Shown here: one piece after another, positions 1-9,396 of the stretch
Layout: the number at the start of each line of letters is the position of its first letter
Numbering within the stretch: position 1 is the stretch's first letter
NCBI GenBank assembly: GCA_002261195.1
Contig: MVBO01000055.1
Location: 38,299 to 85,622, forward strand
Direction: 5' to 3'
Length of the DNA stretch: 47,324 nt
From: Bifiguratus adelaidae
Taxonomy: Eukaryota; Mucoromycota; Endogonomycetes; Endogonales
Program-made: the position numbers and the translations under genes
The notes under the pieces: generated by a model
What the model was told of the DNA's origin: nothing
Database searches by the model: none
Seen by the model: only the letters and a program-made list of their open reading frames with translations

Positions 1-3000
1 AAGAAGGTGACTTGCTTTTCACCTTCTACAAGACGTCAATAAGCATTAGCCACGGGGCAAATATGGCTCGTCTCACCTTGTTCGGACTCGATAAAGCCCA
101 TGTGAGCATTGATAACGCTGGGGTATTGATGCGCAAATTCGGAGAGAGATGGATAGTGCGTGACAAAGAGAGTGATGGATTGAATCTACATGTTAGATGT
201 GGTTGCGACATCCCGATACCTACCTTTTCGATAAAGTGCTTTAAGGTGGCATAGGCAATGGCTATACCATCATGGGTAGACGTGCCTCGCCCGAGTTCGT
301 CGAGAATGACCAAAGATCGTGGCGTGGCTTGCTTCATGATATCGGATGTTTCATGCAATTCCACCATGAACGTACTCTCGCCCGCTAGCATATTGTCCGA
401 GGCGCCCATTCTATAATTCGGTCAATCCTTGTAGGCATTCGGTAATCTCACCTTGTGTAGACGGCGTCGAGGATGCCCAATCTGGCCGATTCGGCTGGGA
501 CATAAGAACCAATTTGGCCCATGATGGCAATGAGCGCGACTTGACGTATATACGAGCTCTTGCCGCCCATATTGGGACCCGTCAGAATCATGACGCCTCG
601 ATTGGCTTGCTACACAAAGAGATCAGTTGGGGAACTCTCGCTAGATGAATGCCATACATGAAGATGAATGTCATTGGGCACGTATCCGGAAACTAGTGTT
701 TGTTCGACAATGGGATGTCGCCCATTGACAACCTGCAATTCTGCCGTATCGACAAATGTCGGCTTGACATATCCAGGTTGGCAAGCGACTGTAGCTAGGG
801 AGAAGAGGCAATCCAGCATGGCAGCGTGTCCAACCAGATCTCGCAAAATTTCGTATTTATCGCTGATTTCACTAAGGCCATTTAAGCACATCGAAACGAA
901 CATGTGATTACTCACCTTAGGAAACTGGCATACGCTTGGTCGCAAGCCATGCTTAGCCTCTCCTTGTGCTGATCTCTTAGTCGAGTAAGCTCCAGAATGG
1001 TTGGTGTATGGTATCGGCCCACCGCCTTGGTGCTACTGATCTTGACCCAATCTCTGGGTATATGCCGACTTTCTGTATTCTTGATCTCGATCAGGTACTG
1101 TATAGACCGGTCACTGGTGTGTGCTTGGAGATTTGCGAATAACCCACCTCAATGCCGGATACCGTGGAATATTGCAAGGTTGGCTTCTGCAATTCCCTTC
1201 TCACATTCGCCAAATGGTGTTCTAATCTCTGCTCAACCTCTGAGATACTCTAGGATATGGTCAGTCCAGGTCGGATAACATTTCTTTACCTTTTTATGTT
1301 CCTGAATCTCGGGATAGCGCGACTCGTCTTTGAAAAGATTGTACTTGTCCTCGCTTTCGGCAGCCTTGATATCCAAAGCAGCCAGAAAAGCATTTACGTC
1401 CTTCATGGGCACGGGAAAGAGGTCGATAATTTCGTTGAGTACCGGAGATTTGAACGGCTCCTCACTGGAACCCAGTGGAAACGTCTTGCCACACCGCTGC
1501 AGGGCATTCAGAATCTGTAAAAGCTCAGAGGAACTCGACTAGGGCAGACGTCAAATTCGATCTCTTTTTCATTGGTTGGAGCTCACCTTGCCATAATGCA
1601 CTCTGCACAAACCACGCTCGAGGTCGGGCAGGTGTTTGAGTAGCTCGCGCGCGCGATCTAACAAGCCGTTGCTTCCGTCTAGGATCTCCTCTACTGCATT
1701 CACCCGTGCATTGAGAGCGCTAGGACACGATAAACACAAGTTTATCCCACTGGAAGGCATTGCAACTTACTCTACATCCACCAGTGGCCGCCCTACCCAA
1801 CGCTTCAGTAACCGGCGTCCGAAGGTGGTACTGGTATGATTAAGGATCCAGAACAAGCTCCCATTCTCGGTGCCGTACGTTTGATTCAAATAAATCTCCA
1901 AGTTGGCCAACGTGTTGCCGTTCAACAACATGTGACTCCTGGCCGAGAACGGTTGGAAGAACTTTGTGAGTTTGAAGACATGTTGAATGCCGAAATCTTC
2001 AAGGTATCGTAACAAGGCCGCGAGACAAACGCTGTTACAATGGGTTTAACGATTGGATGGTAATAGACGCGTTATAGCAGAAGGTGGACTTACACAATGT
2101 TTTCTGGAAATCGCAAAATCTCGGCAAACATGGTCTCTGTAGAATGATCAATTATCTATACAATTGGCGCAGTAACTCCTACCTTGCTGAGGTTCCCCTT
2201 CTTTACGAGCCACATCCTTTGCGTAAAAGGAAGAGACGTAGGTGAAGGACGAATTGTAGTCGGAGAATACTGCTTCCGACCGCTCTATCCTTACCCCTTC
2301 ACCTGTCGAGAACGCGCTCTTGCGGTTGAGGGAGATGTGTGAGACGAGCTTTTCGCTTGCTTTGGATAGAAGTGTCGGGAGCAGGAGCTCACAAGGTTGT
2401 AGATGCAGGATCCGTGTCTCCAATTCTGTACGCATGTAGCCATCGTCGAAGCTATCGTAGACGATATCGCCCGTCGAGGGTTGCACGGCCTGAGAAGCGT
2501 CAGTCCGTAACGCCCAATGGCCATTGCCATACTCACCACCATGCCTATTTTGACTTTCTCATCCGGTCCACTACCGCCACGGCGTTCTTCAACCAAGCAC
2601 ATGAGATAATTCGAATTGGTGCCCGTGTTAGATCCGGCAAAGCTATCCTCATCGATCTCGGAAATGAGCATATCATCGACAAAGGTCCCCTTGCTGTACA
2701 GGTTGGTCAATCTTCGGACAAAAGGTGCATTTCGGTTGTCGCCTGCTGCCTTGAGCGCAGCCGTTTCAATCTGCTTTACCACCCCAACCTTGTACCCGGC
2801 GTGCACGAGCCTAGAAGGGTTTGAGTCCATTTGATTAGACCGGCATGGTATCTTACCTTCGCACGTGGACTTGCAATCGATGCACCGGTATACTCGCAGT
2901 ATGAAAGTTGTGATCGAGGTAATGGACAATACCAAGTATTCGCGATGCAATCTTGTTCAATGAGCACCACCACTGCTTTCAATTCCCGAAACTTACCACC

Positions 3001-3641
3001 GCATCTTCGCCAAAGAATCGATACTTGTAACCGACTTCAATGACAAGCAATGCATCAGGGTATTCTGATTTGATCTCCATATACTGTCGCTCTAGAGGGG
3101 TATACTTGGCCAACTCGTCTTTCGTCTTGACCCTCTTGCCGGGAGGTGTCTTGATGGTCGATCCAGAGCGCTTAAATGACATGTCATTGGATGGCATCTG
3201 ACTTTCGTCCTCCATGGGCGATCCATTCTCTTCGACAGCGATCGGATCGAACTCTTCACCGTTGGATACATGGCTAAACCTGGCCACAAAGCGTTCATGT
3301 CGTCGTGCCCGATCCTGCAATGTTGCCGCATCTTGTATCGCTGTTTGGCTCGCTCCGTCTATTGAACCCTCTCCATCCTTGTGATAACTAAACTTTTTGA
3401 CAAACGCGCTCTCTCGGATCGCCTTTTTGGGTGTGGTTGGACCAGGAGACGCATCCTTGGGCCGCTTCTGGTCCAAAGAAGTCGTATCCGCAGCCTGAGA
3501 CAGTGGTTCTGTTGGCGCCGTAAAAGCAGCAAAGGTATTCCTGCGATCGTCTTGGGTCGTCTCTTGTCGATCCTTCCTGTTCTCTTGTCCTTGCTGCCTC
3601 GCAAAGTAACTGCTGATCGTTGGCTGCCTCGCGTTCTTCAT
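1..3641 (-). CDS. MSH3: DNA mismatch repair protein MSH3, C-terminus cut by window edge
   Basis: MutS homologue that pairs with MSH2 (MutS-beta) to recognise insertion/deletion loops in the nucleus. The start at 3641 is followed at residues 6-13 by QPTISSYF, a PCNA-binding box typical of MSH3/MSH6 N-termini. A charged linker precedes the mismatch-binding domain (motif [14 protein letters not shown]). Exons traced: 3641-2997, 2951-2857, 2810-2537, 2489-2183, 2136-2094, 2031-1771, 1719-1587, then further exons with core and ATPase domains. Walker A ([10 protein letters not shown]) lies near 550-585 and Walker B ([16 protein letters not shown]) near 270-310. A final partial exon, about 25-1, runs off the window, so the end of the ATPase domain is missing. 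MSH3 is preferred over MSH6 because of the domain-I sequence and the [19 protein letters not shown] stretch. Confidence 0.95.
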
Positions 3642-3654
3642 GCGTTAATTTAAC

Positions 3655-3930
3655 ATGAACGTGAGCGCGACTTATCACTCGGATGCTTTGACTGAGACAT
3701 TGAGTCACTCATTGTCCACAACGTCTCCTGCAGAGTTGACAGAAGCATTGCAAAGATTGCAAGGAGACATCAATGGGTTCTTGACGGGTCTCATGCAAGC
3801 TGAAGGTGAAACAGCGGACTTGGCAGCGGATGAGCAAGAAGCTGAAGAAAAGCAAGCGAGCGAAGAGGAAGACGAACGGTTACCCAACAACAGAAGGGAA
3901 CAGAATGGCAAGAGGATTCGGACAGAGTAG
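3655..3930 (+). CDS. GON7-like subunit of the KEOPS/EKC complex (91 aa)
   Basis: Small intronless protein of 91 residues. The N-terminus (NVSATYHSDALTETLSHSL), a short helix ending in LQRLQGDINGFLTGLM and a strongly acidic tail rich in Glu and Ala match the layout of fungal Gon7. Gon7 is a small, largely disordered subunit of the KEOPS complex that makes t6A37 in ANN-decoding tRNAs. The start codon lies 13 bp from the MSH3 start on the other strand, so the two promoters must overlap the opposite coding regions. The gene ends 178 bp before the converging kinase gene. The family call rests on short motifs and acidic composition, so another small acidic protein remains possible. Confidence 0.6.
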   Translation: MNVSATYHSDALTETLSHSLSTTSPAELTEALQRLQGDINGFLTGLMQAEGETADLAADEQEAEEKQASEEEDERLPNNRREQNGKRIRTE

Positions 3931-4108
3931 AACGATGGGATTCCGAAACCCACAGCGGCCATGCCCCCTCGTCCCAACCTAAACCCCGGTGGTTCGCTCA
4001 ATGTCTTGTCGCCTTTTCTCGGCATCATGATTGGATCACATGTACCTGTAGAACCCTTTTCATCCTTTTGATAAACCTCTACTTTACACCATCTGACAGG
4101 AAAAACAT

Positions 4109-6029
4109 CTATCGCGACAATTCGCCGGAAGGTGGACTGGCCGAGAGCTTGGGTGACTCTGATTTGGGCGAATCAGAGTGAGGCGAATCATTCAGCTTGC
4201 TCTTGTGCATCCTTTCCGCTAGTTCGGCCATTTCCTTTGGCTTGTGCATCTTTTCAGTCATTTTTTGATGCTTGTCGTGAACCGTCATCAGGACCGGTTT
4301 GCTTTTCACCTCGTCATTGTTAACTTGTTCCTTGGCGGTTTTCATCGCCTCCATGGCCCCTGGATCCTCAATCTTTTCGTCCAAATTTGGCGTACCGATC
4401 GGAGGACTGGTCGACTCCTTCTTTCCAAGAATATTCGCCAATGCATTATGCGACAATGTTCGCGAATGCCGCTTGAATTTGGTTACCGCCTTCATCTACA
4501 CGCAACATGAATCATGCTATTCTCAACCGACAAAATCAGCTTACCAGAGTGAAGATATTTGCCACATTCTTGACAGCATCCTTCATTTCTTGTTCAGTTA
4601 CTTCGGTCACCAGAGTAGAGCAGTTCTCGTCGGTCGATATGAGCATGTCGGTACCATTTTTGGTGACCCAAGGGTGAACGCGTAGCTTGTCCATGGTCAA
4701 GCGTCCCGCTGGATCTTTGACGAGCAACTTTTCCAAGACGTCCTTGAAGGACTCGTCCAAATCTGGAGGATATTGAATGCTGAACCTAGATTGAACAAAA
4801 CATGTCACACAGCATACGCAAACTTACATATCGGTCTTGATGGCATCATAGAGATCCAAAAGGTTATGTCGCTTGAAGGGCAGATATCCAAATGCCAGGC
4901 AATATAACGTAACACCCATGGACCACATATCGGCGGCCTTTCCACTCACATCTCCATGATGTGCTAAGGACATTTAGGTCAGTTGTGGAGTCTTGCCTTG
5001 CCCTGTGTATATCCTACCAATACATAGTTCGGGAGCCATGAAAGCTGGGCTTCCTGCTGATTTCTTCATTCGGTCGTCGCCCTTGACAAATATCTCCGAG
5101 ACGCCGAAATCCACAATCTTGAGGACATCATCCGCTGATTGCAAAAGATTATCGGGTTTGATATCTAGCCAATATCAGGACAAGAAGCATGAGCACCATA
5201 AACCGTTGACCAAGGGAGATGAGCTTACCTCGATGACAAATGTCGTTCTCGTGCAAATACTCGATACCTAGAATCATTTGTCGAAAGAATTGTCGGCATT
5301 GTTCAATGCTGTATGGCTCAGCCGTGTTGTCGACATTCAAATCCATCAACGCTCCCTTTGCACACATTTCAAACACTGCACCGGAGCACACGCAGATTCG
5401 TGAGTATGGCCTGAAAGAATGTACATGTACAGCAAGTCCCACTTACCCATATATAAAGAATCGTCGTTGGGATCATCGAGCACCTCGTAGAGTTTCACTA
5501 CGTTTTCGTGATTGAGTTTCTTCAACACGGCCACTTCACCTCGCACCAAGTCCATGGGATTCTGATCGTTTAAAGGCACCGAACCTAACCGTGGACTGGA
5601 ATTCGATACCCCTAGACCAAACCGACCTCGGCCTCGGCCCCTTGGACCCGGTCGCCGCATGACGTTTGACTTTTCTTCCCGCCGTAGTCTGGACTTGCTA
5701 AACTCTTTCACCGCCTATCATTCTTTCGTGTCAGCGTCCGGTCTCTCCTAGTCGCACGATAGACTTACATATTGGATATCGGTTGTTGTGTCTACAGCAA
5801 GATGAACCACACCAAAGGCTCCCCGACCAATCTCTTCCTTGAGCAAGTACTGGTTAATCTGCTTCTGTCCCTCTTCATTCTCTGTCGTCGTTGCACCCAA
5901 TGTCTCTTTGATGACGGATGGTGTACGCGTTTTTGACCTTGAGGGAGATCGACCTTCACTGGACGACGATGTTGCTGGTGATGGACGTAGTGGTGGCGGT
6001 GATGTGGACCGGGGAAGGTCGGTAGACAT
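4109..6029 (-). CDS. CaMKK-type serine/threonine kinase (Sak1/Ssp1-like), 528 aa
   Basis: Upstream kinase of the CaMKK group, which in fungi activates Snf1/AMPK by T-loop phosphorylation. Seven exons close in phase: 6029-5769, 5714-5447, 5375-5229, 5164-5018, 4963-4828, 4785-4545, 4495-4109. A Ser/Pro-rich N-terminus is followed by the glycine loop GRGAFG (68-73), catalytic Lys90, HRDIKPDN (HRD 224-226) and DFG (244-246). The APE region reads GSPAFMAPELC. Between the Lys strand and the C-helix is an Arg/Gly/Pro insert (RRPGPRGRGRGRFGLG) in the place of the CaMKK RP insert, followed by NHENVVKLYEVLDDP. The tail (last about 130 residues) is Ser/Pro/Lys-rich and may be regulatory; no clear calmodulin site was recognised. 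All catalytic residues are present. Confidence 0.93.
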
Positions 6030-6080
6030 TGTGATTGCCAAGAATGATTTCGGCCCAAATTGTTCCTTCCATTTAAGCGC

Positions 6081-6180
6081 AGAGAAAGGAGAGTGAGTGG
6101 GAAGAAAGAGAGAGAACGAGCAATTGATAGGGATGGAGAGAGTATGAGAGTGAGACAAGGAGTGGGAGAGATGGAGAGAG
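6081..6180 (+). repeat. Purine-rich GA tract in the kinase 5-prime region
   Basis: About 100 bp of almost pure purine on the plus strand (repeated GAGAG and GGGAGAG units). It lies just upstream of the kinase start at 6029 and therefore reads as a CT-rich pyrimidine tract in the sense direction of that gene. Pyrimidine tracts are common in fungal core promoters and leaders, so this is probably part of the kinase promoter or 5-prime UTR. Confidence 0.6.
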
Positions 6181-6306
6181 CAAGATTGCAAAAGGAACCG
6201 AGATATGAACGGATCATCGAGGCACACAAGAGTATAGGAATAGATAGATATCTGTTACCGAGCATGAATACAATGGACGTTGGAGAGATGAAGGGACAGA
6301 GAACAC

Positions 6307-6746
6307 TCAATGGCTGGTAATGACAGCGTCCACTTCAATTTCCACCTGAAAGGGTCAGCAATGGACATAGTTGGCATAGTTCCACATACCAACAAGTCTG
6401 GCTCAATTAACGCCGTTACGCCCACCATGCTCACCGCCGGTTTCACTTTGCGAAACACATCCGCGTGCGCCTCGGCAACATCAAAGCTATTCTTTTTAAT
6501 GTCCACGACAAACATGCGCGTACGAACAACATCCTCGATACTTGCTCCAGCGTTCTCCAATTCGCTCTTGATCTTGTTCAGCACAAACTTGGTCTGAAGT
6601 TTGGCGTCTCCTTTCAGCCCGGCGTTTTCGAATGGTCCTGCGGTGGTTCCCGCCACATATAGCGTATTTCCAACCTTGACAACGCGACTATATGCCGCCA
6701 CATCTTCCCAGGGATTAGAAGATGCAAAGTTTTCTCGCAAAGCCAT
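6307..6746 (-). CDS. Rid (YjgF/YER057c/UK114) family protein, 131 aa
   Basis: Two exons (6746-6390 and 6345-6307, intron 44 bp) give a 131-residue protein, the normal Rid size. The fold signature is clear: NTLYVAGTTAGP, the helix QTKFVLNKIKSELENAGASIEDVV, RTRMFVVDI, and the C-terminal strand LLVEIEVDAVI, completed only when the intron is removed. RidA members hydrolyse reactive enamines/imines made by PLP enzymes. The catalytic Arg position (Arg105 in E. coli RidA, within PARS) is Val105 here (PAVSMVGVTAL), so this copy probably belongs to a Rid subfamily without imine deaminase activity. It is divergent from the GBD/FH3 gene. Confidence 0.9.
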
Positions 6747-7218
6747 GCTACCAACGACGTGTGGGCAATCTGGGTGAAGAAAGAGGTGTCACAGACAAAT
6801 TGTGACTCACGCGTGGTCAGGAACACCTAGTCTCGTCGATCATTGGCTCTATCAATTACACCGGGCACAGATTGTGCTTTTTAATCTTGCCACGAGCCTT
6901 CATTGTTTTACAGGATAGACGAATGTTTACATATTGTTCCTAAAGCGCGATTTCAGTCATGTCTCCATGATGCCACTTTTTTAAAGAGACCTTTGCCATC
7001 ATGATTAGTATCCTGTCACTGTCACTGTCAATCATCACCAAGGAGGCCATCATGCCGATACCAGCGTCCCTTCTTCACGCTACGCTTTGCTTTCGGCGCT
7101 CTTGTCAAAAAACGGCCTCTTCCAAATTGGACATTGTTGTGATTACCCGATTAGGCAATGCTGTAAAAAGGCGCGAAAGCCAACGTCTGGAACACTCGTC
7201 TTCTTTGTTGCTGCTGCC
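6747..7218. other. Intergenic region between Rid and GBD/FH3 genes
   Basis: Shared upstream region of two divergent genes. It holds a short run of three TGTCAC-type units near 7013-7031 and some open frames without recognisable similarity. An in-frame ATG at 7087 would extend the GBD/FH3 protein by 44 residues of low plausibility. No RNA gene was seen. Confidence 0.5.
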
Positions 7219-9199
7219 ATGTCTGCCTATGGAGAAAAGCAATACAAGGCTCGACCTTCCAGTGCTTACTTTCCATCGGCCCATGAAAAACCATTGACAA
7301 CGAGGTCTACGACTGAACTAGAACGAGCCGCAGTTCCCGCGAGCAAATCAAAAACGGCTTCAGCAGCCTCGGTCATTAGCTTTGTACAGAGACGTTCACG
7401 GCGCTCAGAAGCTGATCTGCGCTCTAACTGGGAGTCTGAGAGTTCGAGTAGTAGTGTCGATAGCTCAGAAAGCTTACACGATGCCTTTGATAACCTGTTG
7501 GTAAGGATGATGCCAATGGCGACAGAGAAAGGTGACATGGATTGATCGCATTGTTGCTGTAGGACACCTACGCTCTACCTAACAATTTGCGCGCTAGTCT
7601 GCAGAATCTTCGGCCGGAACAGAAATCGACCTTGCTCGCCGCATCAAAGTCACCCAGCTTCGCTCTCGAGAACACTACAGCTGCGCTTCATGCCGCTTTT
7701 GCGTCTACTCCCGGTGGCCCCATGCCAACGAAAACAAGGAGCAAGTCCCTCCTGCCTCTTTTGAGAGGCGAAAAGGGCAAGTCACCTACCCAGATCGCCA
7801 AGCGACTGTCGAAGGCTGGTTTCCGTAGCCTGACGCTGGCAGAGTGTCGGGAGATCCGTGTCTTGTTGAAGACACGTCAAGCTAGGTAAGTGTTCGCGTG
7901 AGCCATTTGGACATTGGCATTGAATCAGCGTCTGTCTTGCCTAGCTGGGCGCAAGGCTTTTTAAATGCTCGTGGTTATGAGCGGTTGTGCGATCTTTTGG
8001 AAGAGTTTGGTACTCTCAAGAACAGGTAAGTGTTGGATCGTCTTAATGTCCTCGTGTGATGCTTATTCCTATCCTTCAGGTCTCTAGATGACGAACTCAT
8101 CCTTCAACAGTTGGCCTTGTGTTTGCGAGCACTCATGACACAGCAGGTAGGTATTCTTGACCATGTATATGCAAGCATCATTACTCATACGCCTTCCTTA
8201 GCACGGCATTAAGCTGTTACTCGAAAATCCTAAAGGCATCTACATTATACGCAATCACCTGCTCACGTCTGCCGAAGATCCTAAACGCAAGCAACCTCTA
8301 GAACTCTCCACGCGCAAAACCCTACTGGAAGTACTCTGTGCCGTATCCAGCTTGCACATCGTGGATCAACCTACCGCTCAAGCCAGTCCATTCCAACAAT
8401 ATCCCACCACGAAAGGCTACGATCTCCTTTATGCCCTTCTCCAGAACAGCCCCTCAGACACCATCAAAGATGATCGCAAACGAGCCAGTCGCACACCGGA
8501 AGCCTACCCCTTTCCCATGTCCTTCAAGTCTCCTATTCAAGCCTCCGACTTCCAAGGCCCACCTCCCAAACCCACCACACCTCGATTCGCCTTTTGGATG
8601 CGTGAACTCAACCATACAATCGACAAGCACATTGAACCTATCACCTTTTTGGCTGGTGTGTTGGATTACCGGTTCGATAGTATCGTGAAGGAACGACAAG
8701 GACATGCGCCCAAAGAACAAGCAAAAGCCGATCCATTCAAGGGATCCGTCATGGTCGACGAAGGTGTGATTGAATACTTGGTAAGCTGCTGCTCACAGAA
8801 CTGTATAAACCGCCTCGGCGCTCATCGTGCCCGTTCTAGATTACAAACCTCAACTTGATGCGCATTATGATCGAAACCCCACCATCCGACTTTTATGCCA
8901 ATGGACGGTATCCCAGTGCACTCTCTAGACGGTTACATGGACAATACAATGCGCATGTAAAGGAGAGTATTCGCATCGAGTTTTTCCACTCTGGATTCGA
9001 TCGTGTGGTCAAGGTAGGTCTTTTGGTCGTCAATGGATGAATGGCTGATGCCCTGCAGAATCTCGTGGCTTGTCCACATCCCTTCTTGTCCGATTTTTAC
9101 GGACCCTACCTGATGCCGCTCTTACATCCCATGACAGGTTTAGCCGCTCAGAAAGAGCAGCAAAACAAGGAACAAAAGCAGCGGCGTAGTAATGAATGA
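7219..9199 (+). CDS. GBD/FH3 domain protein, formin-like N-terminus without FH2 (548 aa)
   Basis: Seven exons close in phase: 7219-7500, 7563-7885, 7945-8025, 8080-8146, 8202-8780, 8840-9013, 9059-9199. The acceptor at 7562 restores a Rho-binding GBD stretch (DAFDNLL, then PNNLRASLQNLRPEQK). It is followed by armadillo-type FH3 sequence: SWAQGFLNARGYERLCDLL, HGIKLLLENPKGIYIIRNHL, STRKTLLEVLCAVSSLH and later FLAGVLDYRFDSIV. In formins this half binds Rho GTPases and autoinhibits the actin-nucleating FH2. Here the protein stops after ACPHPFLSDFYGPYLMP and a charged tail, with no proline-rich FH1 and no FH2. It may be a Rho-effector scaffold. The N-terminal about 80 residues are Ser/Arg-rich and low in complexity. 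The start at 7219 was chosen for its gccATG context. Confidence 0.85.
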
Positions 9200-9317
9200 G
9201 CTTGCCGAACATTGATGGGATGTACAGGTGGCTGTGTGATTAATGTATAGTTGCGTTATGGCTTTTGCGCTGTGGCAGGTCTTTTCTTTTGCATGAACGC
9301 GTACATGTGTATATAAC

Positions 9318-9323
9318 AATAAA
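9318..9323 (+). terminator. AATAAA poly(A) signal, GBD/FH3 gene
   Basis: A perfect AATAAA lies 119 bp after the stop codon of the GBD/FH3 gene and before the convergent end of the SMP gene at 9397. It is the most likely 3-prime processing signal for the plus-strand transcript. Confidence 0.5.
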
Positions 9324-9396
9324 AGACAGCTCATATACATGAAAAACACACCTTTTGGGAAGGTCAAATCCTTGCAGGTCGACCCTGTTCCTCCCT

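Noticed and set aside
7501..7604. Alternative acceptors (7597, 7604) for intron 1 of the GBD/FH3 gene
   Set aside because: The 7597 acceptor breaks the frame and 7604 deletes the conserved PNNLRASLQ stretch; the acceptor at 7562 keeps both phase and domain.
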